From Actinomycetota bacterium (GTDB taxonomy: Bacteria > Actinomycetota > Thermoleophilia > Gaiellales > Gaiellaceae): a stretch of 38,900 nt of DNA. Of this stretch, positions 19,979 through 28,452 are shown piece by piece. Numbering within the stretch: the first letter of the stretch is position 1; every line of letters starts with the position of its first letter. The notes under the pieces are model-generated. The model was not told where the DNA came from, did no database searches, and worked only from the letters and a program-made list of their open reading frames with translations. Made by a program: the position numbers and the translations under genes. Where the stretch lies: positions 1-38,900 of the forward strand of contig JACDCN010000001.1 of the NCBI GenBank assembly GCA_013817555.1, given 5' to 3'.

Positions 19979-21202
19979 TTAGAAGCTGAAGTCCCAGTAA
20001 GCCCGTGGCGAGAGGTCGAGGCTCATCTCGACCAAGGCATAACTTCCGTTCAAGGGCCGGATCGAGTAGCGAACGCCCTCGATGAAATACTCGGCGTTGA
20101 CCGCAATGCCCGGGTTCGTCACCTGCAAGGCGATGATGTCCGAGATGTCGGCGTGGCAGAGAACGTCCCACGTCGCTCCTGCGTTCTCGTGCCCTGGTCG
20201 GATCGACTTGAACGTGAGGTCTTCGACCCGGATCTGAGGAGTCGCGTAGTTGTCGACGTAATACTGGGCGAACTGGAGCGTTGCGTCGTTCGCCTCGAGA
20301 TTGTTGAGATCGTCGTAGAAGGTGAGCAGATTCTCGGCAGACCAGGAACGCAGGCCGTAGGTCGAGATCGAGCCAGAGTCGGTGACGATCTGGTTCTCGA
20401 TGTCCGCGTCGAGAATCCCCTCTGGAGTCGCGAGCGCTGCGTTGATGATGTTCTTGCGGGATGAACCCAAGCGAAGCCTGCGGATGTGGGCACGTCCTGA
20501 GTTACCCAGACAGGCCGCTCCGTCGCCGGCGTCGTATGTAGTGATGTGGTACTGAGCGTCCCCCGGATTGAATCTCGCAAGTCTTCCGTGAAACGTGAAC
20601 GTCCCGTCGCGCTGTACGAAGACATTGGCGACTCCGGGAAACTCTGCGTCGGCGGCGTCATGGATTACGGTGAGAAGGTTCGTCCGAGGCGCATAGACGG
20701 TGTCCTTGATCTGAACGTTCCCTGTGAAAATCTCCGTGACTCCCTCGAACCCGGACTCGGCGATGGCCGTGTTGATCCGATCCTGTGGGATCTCCTGCTC
20801 GTAGAAGATGTTGCCGTCGTCCACTGTCGAGGGCAGTGGAAGAATCCCGTTGACACCCGGAGCAATCTCGATCGAGGCGAGGAAGTCGAGAGCATCCACG
20901 AGCACGACGTCGACGCGAGTGACCACCTGGGAGTCGTCGAGGTCATACAGCACCTCGTCGACGATGCCCTCAAAGATGACACCGCTGCTGCCGACCGGAT
21001 TGGCGAGCTCGATCGTTCCATTCGCACCGACGAAATCCGAGATCGAGGAGCCCTCGACGTAGTTGAGGGACACCGTTGCGGTGCCGGTGCCGGTGCGGTC
21101 GAGCTCGTCCTGGCGTCCTCGGGTGATGGAGATTTCTCGAACGCGGCTGTGAACTGCCGAGACGTCCTCGCCCCCGAGAGTGACGGTGACACCGCCAGCC
21201 AT
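19979..21202 (-). CDS. Minor tail protein (baseplate/tail-tip)
   Basis: This 407-residue protein begins MAGGVTVTLGGEDVSAVHSR immediately after the tape measure. Its internal IFEGIVDEVLYDLDDSQVVT followed by DVVLVDALDFLASIEI matches the phage distal tail or baseplate-hub style, in which an early beta domain carries the 'FEGxV' motif. The C-terminal ALVEMSLDLSPRAYWDFSF also fits. It would form the tip of the tail next to the tape measure. Confidence 0.75.
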   Translation of the reverse strand: MAGGVTVTLGGEDVSAVHSRVREISITRGRQDELDRTGTGTATVSLNYVEGSSISDFVGANGTIELANPVGSSGVIFEGIVDEVLYDLDDSQVVTRVDVVLVDALDFLASIEIAPGVNGILPLPSTVDDGNIFYEQEIPQDRINTAIAESGFEGVTEIFTGNVQIKDTVYAPRTNLLTVIHDAADAEFPGVANVFVQRDGTFTFHGRLARFNPGDAQYHITTYDAGDGAACLGNSGRAHIRRLRLGSSRKNIINAALATPEGILDADIENQIVTDSGSISTYGLRSWSAENLLTFYDDLNNLEANDATLQFAQYYVDNYATPQIRVEDLTFKSIRPGHENAGATWDVLCHADISDIIALQVTNPGIAVNAEYFIEGVRYSIRPLNGSYALVEMSLDLSPRAYWDFSF

Positions 21203-23632
21203 CTAGCCGACACCGAGATTCTTTCCGCCATGCCTGCCACGTCTGGATGAACTCGAGCGGCCAGCTCGCTTCTGAAGATCGCGCAAGACCACGCTGCCCA
21301 TCTCACGTCCGTCGAGGTTAAAGTGGACATGGATCGGAGGAACCGCGTCAGTAGTTCTGGTTGAAGACGCAAGGGGCGATCCCACGGCAAACCCGAACGC
21401 GCTTGTATGCGATCCGCTTCTGATGCCAAGGTTCCGCCGTCGGAGTTCTTCAGCCTGCTCCTGCGTGAGATTCAAACCCTTGAGAAGCTGCTGCGTCGAG
21501 CGGATGCCGCCGCGGGTGAACTCACCACCGATGTCGGATTCCTTGGAGCCCTCATTCAGCGCAGCGGCGATGTCGTTGAACATCTGCAGAATCGACGACC
21601 GGACTTCCTTGCCCACAGCCCCGAACTGACCCGCGAGCACCCTGGCGATTCCTGCGAGCTCGGAGCGAGTCTTGCCGGTATCGAGTGCCGTTCCTTTGAG
21701 CTGATCACGTAGAGAACCGAGACGCCGCTGGAGTGCCTGCGTACTCGGGGTCCGCTGGTCGCCCTCACGCGTGAGACCGATCGCCTCGAACTGCCTACCC
21801 TGCCGCTGCTGTCGCTGGAGTTGCCGCTGCTGTTGCTGGAGTCGGTTTCGCTCCTGAGCCAGATCAAAAAGCTGACGCTCGAGCTCGACCGTTCTTCCTT
21901 CGACGTCGACCTGCGCTCTGAGTGCCCGCTCCTGAGCAGCGATCGCCCGGAGATCGTCTTGCAAACCCGCCGTAGCCTCCGCGCGGTCACGTCGCAAGCC
22001 AAGAGTCTCCATCAGCTTGTCGAACTCCTCACGCTGCTTCTCAGCAGCGGTCTTGGCCGTTCGCGTGACGACAGCAGCAACTTTCGCCACCTGCGTGATC
22101 TGTCTAGCCTCCCGCGACCTGGACTCGATGACCTTAGTGACAGACTTGACCTGTCTAGCCCCGGTCGTGTCGTCCTCTGCTTCTTTCTCGAGCGCACGCC
22201 GACGATTGGCTGCTGCCCCTTCCTCGCGCTGCCCCGGAAGTTCGACACCTACTGCGGCGACGACCTTCTTCCCGTTCAGCGCGTCGAGCTCGCCGGCGAA
22301 AGAGCGTAGGTTTTCTCGCGCCACATTGATCTGATCGGACACGCCCTTGAAGCTGTCTCCGATAAAGGGGAGATGTGAGGCGGCATCAGCAACGAGAGAC
22401 AGACCACCAAGGAAGTTGTCGAGCGCCTTCACGATGATCGACACGCTGCGAGTGAAGACCTCGGCGAGCACCCGCACGATGTCGCTCATCTTCTCGATGA
22501 CGGGGATCGTGATCCTGAAAGCAGCCGGGATCACCTTCTCGAAGAGAAAGACGATCGTGGGCCGCGCCACTGTCCATATGGCAGCGAGCGATTCACCGAG
22601 GTTGGAGAGAATGTTCCGAAGGTTGCCGCTGTTGGCGTCGAAGATCTCTATGACGCTTGCCCACATGTTCTGAATGACCTGTACGACCTCGCGCACGACC
22701 GGAAAGACGTGCTGGCGAAGCGGCTCGAGAATCGAGGAGCTGATCCGCTGCAACTCGGGAAGCCTGCTGGTGAACGCATCGACGAGAGAGCTAAGAGCCG
22801 GACCGACAGCAGCGCTGATCCGCTGAACGCCCTGCTCGATCTCGGGGATGAAGTTGGCGAACGATCCCAGGACTCGCGCCAGTGGTTCAGCCACAGCCCC
22901 GACGAGGTTCCCGAATGCATTGCGGAACGCCTCACGGAGCTTCGTTAGTTGCCCCGGCAAGGTATCGCCGAGTGCCTTGGCCGACCCTCCGACCTGCGAC
23001 TCGACCTCCCGCAGAATGAGTTTCTGCGCGTCGAGCATTCGGTTCGTCTCGACGAGCGCCTTGATCGAATCGCGCTGCTTCTCCGTGAAGGTCACGCCGG
23101 CGCGAGCCAGCGCGGTCATGCCCCGCACAGGATCATTCAGCGCCTTGCCGAGCTGCTTGGCGGTCGTGTCGATGGCACCGAATCCTGCAACCGAAAGATC
23201 GACCGCAGCCTTCGTCGCCCGGTCGAAGACCTGATTGCCCTGACCGAGCTCGTTCCGCACATTCTTGAAGGTGAGGAGCAAGTTCGAGCCAGAGGCGACA
23301 AGTTCGTCGTCGATGCCGGAAAGGTTCTGTATCGCTCCCGCAAGACGGGTCACGTCCGAGGCTGTGACATTCGCGATCCCGCCCGTTGACTTGATGGCCG
23401 CATTGGTCTGCGCGGCAACCTTCTGCTGCTCAGAGAACTCGGCTATCCCCGCACGAAGCGCACCCGATACAGCGTTGATGCCGGCGCGAACACCCTCGAA
23501 GATGAACGCCGATTTGATGACTGAGCCAGCACCGATCGAGAAGCGCTGTGTGGCATTCGTCGAGCTCCGAAACGCGCGTAGAAGATCGCGCTCGTCACCG
23601 ATGATCTTTACGGTGAGCGTTCTGTCAGCCAC
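21203..23632 (-). CDS. Tape measure protein
   Basis: This 809-residue protein sets tail length. It has an N-terminal beta segment (MADRTLTVKIIGDERDLLRA), long helical stretches and the typical TMP core LREAFRNAFGNLVGAVAEPL. Hydrophobic helices lie near residues 330-430 and a Gln/Arg-rich coiled coil near 530-610. At roughly 1.5 angstroms per residue the tail would be near 120 nm, the usual siphovirus scale. It starts directly after the gp10-like gene. Confidence 0.92.
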   Translation of the reverse strand: MADRTLTVKIIGDERDLLRAFRSSTNATQRFSIGAGSVIKSAFIFEGVRAGINAVSGALRAGIAEFSEQQKVAAQTNAAIKSTGGIANVTASDVTRLAGAIQNLSGIDDELVASGSNLLLTFKNVRNELGQGNQVFDRATKAAVDLSVAGFGAIDTTAKQLGKALNDPVRGMTALARAGVTFTEKQRDSIKALVETNRMLDAQKLILREVESQVGGSAKALGDTLPGQLTKLREAFRNAFGNLVGAVAEPLARVLGSFANFIPEIEQGVQRISAAVGPALSSLVDAFTSRLPELQRISSSILEPLRQHVFPVVREVVQVIQNMWASVIEIFDANSGNLRNILSNLGESLAAIWTVARPTIVFLFEKVIPAAFRITIPVIEKMSDIVRVLAEVFTRSVSIIVKALDNFLGGLSLVADAASHLPFIGDSFKGVSDQINVARENLRSFAGELDALNGKKVVAAVGVELPGQREEGAAANRRRALEKEAEDDTTGARQVKSVTKVIESRSREARQITQVAKVAAVVTRTAKTAAEKQREEFDKLMETLGLRRDRAEATAGLQDDLRAIAAQERALRAQVDVEGRTVELERQLFDLAQERNRLQQQQRQLQRQQRQGRQFEAIGLTREGDQRTPSTQALQRRLGSLRDQLKGTALDTGKTRSELAGIARVLAGQFGAVGKEVRSSILQMFNDIAAALNEGSKESDIGGEFTRGGIRSTQQLLKGLNLTQEQAEELRRRNLGIRSGSHTSAFGFAVGSPLASSTRTTDAVPPIHVHFNLDGREMGSVVLRDLQKRAGRSSSSRRGRHGGKNLGVG

Positions 23633-24028
23633 TCAGACACGCTCCCAATGACGGCCCATGTCCTGGAGAAGATCCTCCACCGCAGCAAGCACGCGGGGAT
23701 GGTTCGCCTCGAGCGCCGGCTCCATCGGACGCTCCAAGAGAAGACCAGCGAGGTTTGGTCGACGCCTACCACCTCGTCTTGACCCTCGTTCTCGCGGTGC
23801 GACGTACACACTCGAACGCGTCACCCCGATACGCATCCGCGACCAGGGAAGCCCGATCCTCGGAATGGCGGAACTCGCCCTACTCTCTGCATCGCTCCTG
23901 ACTGGCTCGGCAGCTTCCCGCAGCGTCTTCCTGAGGTCGCGGCTTAGCTGCTTGTCGACGCCCGCGAAAGCTCGCTGGAGCTCGCGCAGTCCTTCGACGC
24001 GCACAATGCGTTCTGAGGCTGCTGGCAT
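23633..24028 (-). CDS. HK97 gp10-like tail-completion protein
   Basis: This 131-residue protein begins MPAASERIVRVEGLRELQRA. The GLRELQRAFAGV...LSRDLRKTLREAAEPVRSD layout is the signature of HK97 gp10-like head-tail or tail-completion proteins. Its ATG directly follows the TAG of the frameshifted chaperone (TAGATG). Such genes usually lie between connectors and tail tube; here it is between chaperone and tape measure. Confidence 0.8.
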   Translation of the reverse strand: MPAASERIVRVEGLRELQRAFAGVDKQLSRDLRKTLREAAEPVRSDAESRASSAIPRIGLPWSRMRIGVTRSSVYVAPRERGSRRGGRRRPNLAGLLLERPMEPALEANHPRVLAAVEDLLQDMGRHWERV

Positions 24029-24627
24029 CTAGTCGTCGTCCCGTTCGTAGAGAGCGCTAAACAACTGCGCCGCTCCTATGAGATCGCTTGGGTGCAATGG
24101 CCCTACGTCGAAAGGACCGATAGAGGGGAGGACGTGTCCGATCTGGTAATCCCAGTAGGAACGTGGGTCTCGTCCGGTGGGTCCGAATCGCTCGGTGAAA
24201 GACCCCCAGAAGCCGATCCATTCGAGGGCGTCTCGGAAGCGGACGGCTTCACGAGCTCGATCGGTGAGGGGGTCACTTCCGGGGGGACCTCATCACCCCC
24301 ATACAGGGCGAGAGTCGCCGCCAGGATGTTCACCTGGCCGACGATCTCACGAACCTTCGACTGGCTCTCTCCAGGATTCCCTCGAGCGTAGGCGACGTGC
24401 AGAAGTGCTTTCTTGAACCCCGGCGACTTTGCGAGTTTGAGGATCTGCCGTTCGTGCTCGTCCTGCTCGTCCTTGCTCGACCTCGGGTCTGCCGGGGCGA
24501 AGTCCTCCACCACGGAACCTGAGTAGTCATAGAGCACCTGGCCCTCGTCCATGTTGAACGTGTCGAGAGTCGGGATCAGGTACGTCTTGCCGTCGATGAC
24601 GAACCCGGACTCTTTCTCTTCTGTCAC
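24029..24627 (-). CDS. Tail assembly chaperone fusion (gpG-T, -1 frameshift product)
   Basis: Reading the first 113 codons of the gpG gene and slipping -1 at CCCCCCG gives a continuous 199-residue protein. Its second part begins GSDPLTDRAREAVRFRDALE, then WIGFWGSF, and ends LFSALYERDDD, and its TAG abuts the next ATG. The numbers agree: 599 bases plus the one re-read base are exactly 200 codons. In lambda-like phages the gpG and gpGT proteins bind the tape measure during tail assembly. Confidence 0.75.
24103..24627 (-). CDS. Tail assembly chaperone (gpG)
   Basis: This 174-residue protein with a GTG start has an AAAGGAG site seven bases upstream. MTEEKESGFVIDGKTYLIPT leads to a helical domain (LKLAKSPGFKKALLHVAYAR, IVGQVNILAATLALYGGDEV) typical of the chaperone. 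After the slippery site this frame becomes Ser/Pro/Thr-rich, with the look of a reading shadow of the -1 frame. Confidence 0.8.
   Translation of the reverse strand: MTEEKESGFVIDGKTYLIPTLDTFNMDEGQVLYDYSGSVVEDFAPADPRSSKDEQDEHERQILKLAKSPGFKKALLHVAYARGNPGESQSKVREIVGQVNILAATLALYGGDEVPPEVTPSPIELVKPSASETPSNGSASGGLSPSDSDPPDETHVPTGITRSDTSSPLSVLST
24280..24286 (-). promoter_or_regulatory. Programmed -1 frameshift heptamer CCCCCCG
   Basis: Within the chaperone gene the minus strand reads GTC-CCC-CCG. Slippage of the CCC and CCG tRNAs back one base leads from the gpG frame into the open gpT frame. Two in-frame TGA codons lie just upstream in the -1 frame, so the switch must occur at or after this point. 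Confidence 0.75.
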
Positions 24628-24684
24628 GGAGCTCCTTTCGGTAGAGGAGCGAGATTGGCCCCACCAGGGCGAGGCCGCTCTCGC

Positions 24685-25101
24685 TTAGGTGCCGCCGCCG
24701 CTCGTGATGCCAGCTTCGTCGGCAGGCTTCGCCGCAAACGGCATGGTCGAGACCGAGCCGCGGGTGTTCGCAGGACCGAACTGGTTGATCGTGCAGTTGC
24801 CCGAGTAGGTTTCGGCTGCCGCGTTGAGCAGTCCATTCGGCTGCCACGAGATCGGCACGATGGCGCGCGTGGCGTGGATCGGATAAATGAGAGCCGCCAG
24901 TTCCGCGGTGTAGAACGCCTCGCCCGAGAATCCCTGGGTCGTACGCCCCGGCAGCGTCTCGTCGTTACCCGAGACCGAGAACCCCGAGACGTCTTCCTCC
25001 GAATGCTCGGACGAGAATCCGAACTGGCGGAAGAAGTTGGAAACGTCGGTTCCGTCGATGATGATCTTGTCGTGACGGGCGACGAGCTTGGTAAAAGCCA
25101 T
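24685..25101 (-). CDS. Major tail tube protein
   Basis: This 138-residue protein starts MAFTKLVARHDKIIIDGTDV. The beta-rich core (SNFFRQFGFSSEHSEEDVSG, FSVSGNDETLPGRTTQGFSG, and IYPIHATRAIVPISWQPNGL) and the typical C-terminal Gly/Thr-rich tail fit lambda gpV-like tube proteins. It is followed by the chaperone genes, the expected order. It polymerises into the tail tube. Confidence 0.85.
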   Translation of the reverse strand: MAFTKLVARHDKIIIDGTDVSNFFRQFGFSSEHSEEDVSGFSVSGNDETLPGRTTQGFSGEAFYTAELAALIYPIHATRAIVPISWQPNGLLNAAAETYSGNCTINQFGPANTRGSVSTMPFAAKPADEAGITSGGGT

Positions 25102-25117
25102 TGCCTATTGCTCCCTT

Positions 25118-25360
25118 CTAACGACTGAGGAGCCTTTCGGCTCCTCGTTGGTCTGGTGTATGTGGGCTGGCTAACCAGCCCTGGGGAAACTCGAAGCTCC
25201 CTGGTAAGAGCGCGGGCTCGACCCGCTCGAGGAGCACGATGTCTCCACGTCTGACCGCACGATGCTCGGCGTTCGGAGCGATCTCCGCGATGAACTCGGT
25301 GCCCGGTTCATGGCCCCGGTAGCGTCTGACTCCGATGACGCGGTAGTGCCCGTGCGTCAT
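25118..25360 (-). CDS. Small basic beta protein after the glycosyltransferase
   Basis: This 80-residue protein begins MTHGHYRVIGVRRYRGHEPG. ATGA overlap with the glycosyltransferase stop groups it with that cassette. Beta strands (TEFIAEIAPNAEHRAVRRGD, then IVLLERVEP) suggest a small domain. It could be a partner of the modification enzymes or a tail protein. Confidence 0.65.
   Translation of the reverse strand: MTHGHYRVIGVRRYRGHEPGTEFIAEIAPNAEHRAVRRGDIVLLERVEPALLPGSFEFPQGWLASPHTPDQRGAERLLSR
25127..25146 (-). other. GAAA-tetraloop hairpin before the tail tube gene
   Basis: Minus-strand GAGGAGCC-GAAA-GGCTCCTC is a perfect 8-bp stem with a GNRA loop, at the 3' end of the 80-residue gene and just before the tail tube gene, which needs very high expression. 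No U-tract follows, so it is more likely an mRNA-stability or processing element than a terminator. Confidence 0.55.
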
Positions 25361-26121
25361 GCCGCCACCAGTTCGCGGGCGTAGTGGGAGGACATCTCGT
25401 CGAGCGCATCGGCGGGGAAGACTTCGGCTAGCGTCTCGAACGGGTCACCGAAACTCTCTCCGCGATGCCGCGCCTCGATCGTGCCGTAGGGATTGAGCTG
25501 GATGCCGGGGCTCTTCCAGTCGACGATCTGGCGGGGGTCGATGTCCCGATGCTCTACGCGGAGCCGAGGGTGAGCCTTTCGCAGATTCAGCAGCATCGAG
25601 GTATCACACGCTCGCTGGCGATCCTCGTCCGCAGGGCGGAAGTTGCGGTGGGCCATGACCTGACGCGGATACACCCGGATTCCGCAGCCGCCTTCGTAGT
25701 CGAGGAAGCGGGTTGTCATCTCCCTGCCGTCCTCCCGCACGAACGAGATGCGCTGGAAGCCGAGCACGGTGTTAGCTCCGGGAAGGTCGAGGAAGATCTG
25801 GTGATCAACCCAGTCATCCGAGCCACAGGGGGCAACGTAGTCAGCCGGTCGCGGGTTGTAGCGAGGGTCGCACGCGAGCTGGATCCCATCGTTGAAGCGC
25901 CGCGACACGAAGTGGTTATCCCGCTCGATCGTCCCGAACCCGAAGACGTCATCTGTTCGTTCTCGCAGCTCCTCGAGGTTGTCGCGGTCGGCAATGACCA
26001 CAGCCGTCGCTTCGATACCTTCTTCGCTCAGCGCGTCGCACGTTCGTCGCAACTGGCGCAGACAGATCGCCGCAAGCGGGAGCCGCCCGTGTACGGGCAC
26101 ACAGAACCAGAGAGATGGCAT
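25357..26121 (-). CDS. GT-A glycosyltransferase
   Basis: This 254-residue protein begins MPSLWFCVPVHGRLPLAAIC, the normal GT-A opening (VPVxGR), with the sugar-nucleotide fold continuing AVVIADRDNLEEL. Its GSDDWV near residue 110 is a DxD-type metal motif, and FLDYEGGCGIRVYPRQVMAH follows. It would add sugar to a surface glycan, protein or DNA base. The start overlaps the deacetylase stop (TGATG); the longer upstream frame is discarded. Confidence 0.85.
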   Translation of the reverse strand: MPSLWFCVPVHGRLPLAAICLRQLRRTCDALSEEGIEATAVVIADRDNLEELRERTDDVFGFGTIERDNHFVSRRFNDGIQLACDPRYNPRPADYVAPCGSDDWVDHQIFLDLPGANTVLGFQRISFVREDGREMTTRFLDYEGGCGIRVYPRQVMAHRNFRPADEDRQRACDTSMLLNLRKAHPRLRVEHRDIDPRQIVDWKSPGIQLNPYGTIEARHRGESFGDPFETLAEVFPADALDEMSSHYARELVAA

Positions 26122-26867
26122 CAGGCAGCAACCGCCACGGGGAACGCCTGCTTCCACCAATCGCTGTGGATCAGAACATGAAGCTGGCCCGCTTCGCCCA
26201 GCCGTTCGGCCACCACATCGAACGGCTGCGACCAGCGCCCGCTCGAATCCGAGAGGTATTCGCCACGCGAGAGCCAGTTCGGGTCGTACTCGAGACCATA
26301 GGCGCGACGGGAGATCGGCTTCAGCGGGCAGATGACCCCTTCGTGCTCGAGTAGTCGATCAAGCTTCCCGTAAGCCGGTCGGGGCGACTCCGTAAACAGT
26401 TCGTCGTTGACGAAGTGGGAGGAGTGGCAGAGGTTGTCTCCGTGAGCCACCGCACCGACCACACGCACACCCGCCGAGCGTAGTTCGGAGAGCGCTTCGG
26501 TCAGGATCTCGTGAGGATCACGACGCTGCCGCAACGCCTCAGCGATTGCGTTGACATGGATTCCGACCTCGTGTCCTAGCTCCTCGAAGCGGGGGGCGTA
26601 GGCAAGCATTTCCTCGCCCCAGTAGTGCGAGTCGTGGAGCAGGAAGTAGGTCGAGGCGTAGCCGTGCTCGAACTCCCACTCGGCGAAGGCAAGCGCGGTC
26701 TCGAAGGAGCCGAGGTTGTCGTCGATGTCGTGCCGAAGCCCGATCACATTGGTCCCCGTGTCGCCCTTGAAGACGTCACGCATCGGCACCACGCGGTCGG
26801 CCCGAGACAAAAGCGCCGAGTCGAGCTCGACGAGGTCAGCAGCAAGAAATGGCTCCTTGGCTCTCAC
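26121..26867 (-). CDS. NodB-like polysaccharide deacetylase
   Basis: This 248-residue protein with a GTG start coupled to the previous stop (GTGA) has IGLRHDIDDN near residue 42, the Asp and His motif of NodB deacetylases. LGHEVGIHVNAIAEAL supplies the second His motif, VVGAVAHGDNLCHSSHF the third, and LHVLIHSDWWKQAF the last. It would remove acetyl groups from an N- or O-acetylated sugar, perhaps of host surface glycan or of a virion-linked sugar. Confidence 0.85.
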   Translation of the reverse strand: MRAKEPFLAADLVELDSALLSRADRVVPMRDVFKGDTGTNVIGLRHDIDDNLGSFETALAFAEWEFEHGYASTYFLLHDSHYWGEEMLAYAPRFEELGHEVGIHVNAIAEALRQRRDPHEILTEALSELRSAGVRVVGAVAHGDNLCHSSHFVNDELFTESPRPAYGKLDRLLEHEGVICPLKPISRRAYGLEYDPNWLSRGEYLSDSSGRWSQPFDVVAERLGEAGQLHVLIHSDWWKQAFPVAVAA

Positions 26868-27352
26868 TTCTTCAGCACCAACCAGAAGACGCCAGCCGTG
26901 CGAGCGTAGAGCGAGTCCGTCCAGCCGGCGGGGACGGTGTAAGTCCCTAGCTGCTGGTTCGTGACTGTGACCGTAACGGCCTTCTCAGCGAGCGCACACC
27001 AAAGACCGAGACTCTTGAGCGACCGCTGCTCGGTTTCGCCGGTAAATGTGTCGACAGAGACGACGTCCCATTTCACGTCATCGAGCCAGCGCTCAGCGAA
27101 CTCCCAGGCGTCGTCCTCGAAGAATCCCCACTCCTCGGGGTAGAGCTCCTGCATCTCGCTCAGGCGTTCGCCGTCCGAGTCGACGCAGGTTGTCAGCAAG
27201 CCCGCCTCGGCGAAGTGGACGGCATCGTTATGTCCGAGGAACGCTGCCGAGAACAGACACAAGCCCGTCTCGCAACCATCGAGCAGGTATGTCGGATACG
27301 GACGAGCTTGCATCGCGACATGCTCGAGCGTGGGATAGGTCACAGTTCCCAT
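26864..27352 (-). CDS. Class I methyltransferase-like protein
   Basis: This 162-residue protein begins MGTVTYPTLEHVAMQARPYP. The SAM-binding half is visible: FLGHNDAVHFAEAG, then LTTCVDSDGERLSEMQELYP and WDVVSVDTFTGETEQ. The classical GxGxG is degenerate (LGHNDAVHFAEAG). It may methylate a sugar or another small substrate within the cassette. It overlaps the GNAT gene by 13 bases. Confidence 0.7.
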   Translation of the reverse strand: MGTVTYPTLEHVAMQARPYPTYLLDGCETGLCLFSAAFLGHNDAVHFAEAGLLTTCVDSDGERLSEMQELYPEEWGFFEDDAWEFAERWLDDVKWDVVSVDTFTGETEQRSLKSLGLWCALAEKAVTVTVTNQQLGTYTVPAGWTDSLYARTAGVFWLVLKK

Positions 27353-27981
27353 GCGACCTCCATCGGCTCAAAGCCAAGCTTCGTCTTGAAGTAACGCAAG
27401 CCATCCGTACCGGAGTCAGCGCGGTTGTAAACGAAGTACCCACCGAGCGAAGCCTGCTTCTCAACCGCTCCCTGAAAGAGCAGGTACATGACGTCCTTTG
27501 CGAGATGGTCGCCATGACCGAGGATGCTCGATACCAACGCCAGGTCGCCGACGCGGTAGAGCCAGAGATACGCGGCCAGCGTCCCTCGCACGTCGAGCAC
27601 GCCGTAGGTACGGATCGCATGCCGCGGGCACTCGTACTCGGGAAGCGTGAGGTAGTGATTCCGTTCCCGGTAGCCCCCGCTCATCGGACGGCCTTGACGC
27701 TCTCCGAGCGATGTGTTGATCGCGTAGATGTGCTCGTCGAAGTCCTCTCGTGCGATCTCGGCGAAGTGGTAGCCGAAACGCTCAGCGCGGTCGGCACGCT
27801 TGCGGGCTGTACGGTGCTCTTCCCGCCAGGAATCAACGCTAGAGGGCACAGGAAGCACGGAGCACGTCTCGTAGCCCTTGGACAACTGCTTGTGTAGGGG
27901 GAACGCGAACGGGGCGCAGGACGCGAAGTCGCAGGCGGTCTCTAGGGAGATCGCCACGCCGGTCATCGTCTCGGTCGTCAT
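27340..27981 (-). CDS. GNAT-like N-acetyltransferase
   Basis: This 213-residue protein begins MTTETMTGVAISLETACDFA. The second half carries GNAT features: YGVLDVRGTLAAYLWLYRVG, DLALVSSILGHGDHLAKDVM, then the C-terminal GLRYFKTKLGFEPMEVAW, like the alpha4-beta7 end of the fold. It probably transfers an acyl group, perhaps to an amino sugar in concert with the next enzymes. ATG is coupled to the tail terminator stop (ATGA). Confidence 0.75.
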   Translation of the reverse strand: MTTETMTGVAISLETACDFASCAPFAFPLHKQLSKGYETCSVLPVPSSVDSWREEHRTARKRADRAERFGYHFAEIAREDFDEHIYAINTSLGERQGRPMSGGYRERNHYLTLPEYECPRHAIRTYGVLDVRGTLAAYLWLYRVGDLALVSSILGHGDHLAKDVMYLLFQGAVEKQASLGGYFVYNRADSGTDGLRYFKTKLGFEPMEVAWEL

Positions 27982-28433
27982 GAGCGGGCCGGGATCACCA
28001 GGAATCGCCAGACGACGCCAATGTGAACATTGGCTCCATCAATGGTGGGCACGAGCACGAACCCGGATTCGCTGACGAGCTCGACATCAGAAGCGTGCCC
28101 GCCAATCGTCGGATCGTCGTAGAGAGCTTGAACGAGACAGAGATCATCCTCGTCGTCTTTGAGAGCGAGAAGAACGTCTTGGTTCGCCTCATGGTCGGTC
28201 GGCGAGACGCGAGCCCGGACGTTGAGGAAGTAGCCACCCATGACCTCGGCTGCGACCTCTCCGAATGATGCGGTGTCATCGTCTCGCGACGGGTCCGCGG
28301 GGAAGATGTCGATTGAGGGAGTGGTGGGGTTGAGCACCATGCGCGGCTCCACCTGAAAGTCCCAACTGGAACCCGCAACGGCCTGGCTGATCTGATCCGC
28401 CATCTCGTCCATGATCGTTCTGAGAGCACTCAA
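27978..28433 (-). CDS. Tail terminator / neck protein
   Basis: This 151-residue protein with a TTG start begins MSALRTIMDEMADQISQAVA. The plan (short helix, IDIFPADPSRDDDTASFGEV, VRARVSPTDHEANQDVLLAL and VVWRFLVIPARS) matches phage tail-terminator or minor capsid proteins that join head to tail. ATG at the internal MDEMADQ is an alternative start. It directly follows the head-tail connector. Confidence 0.75.
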   Translation of the reverse strand: MSALRTIMDEMADQISQAVAGSSWDFQVEPRMVLNPTTPSIDIFPADPSRDDDTASFGEVAAEVMGGYFLNVRARVSPTDHEANQDVLLALKDDEDDLCLVQALYDDPTIGGHASDVELVSESGFVLVPTIDGANVHIGVVWRFLVIPARS

Positions 28434-28452
28434 GCCAGCACCCCACTGAGTC

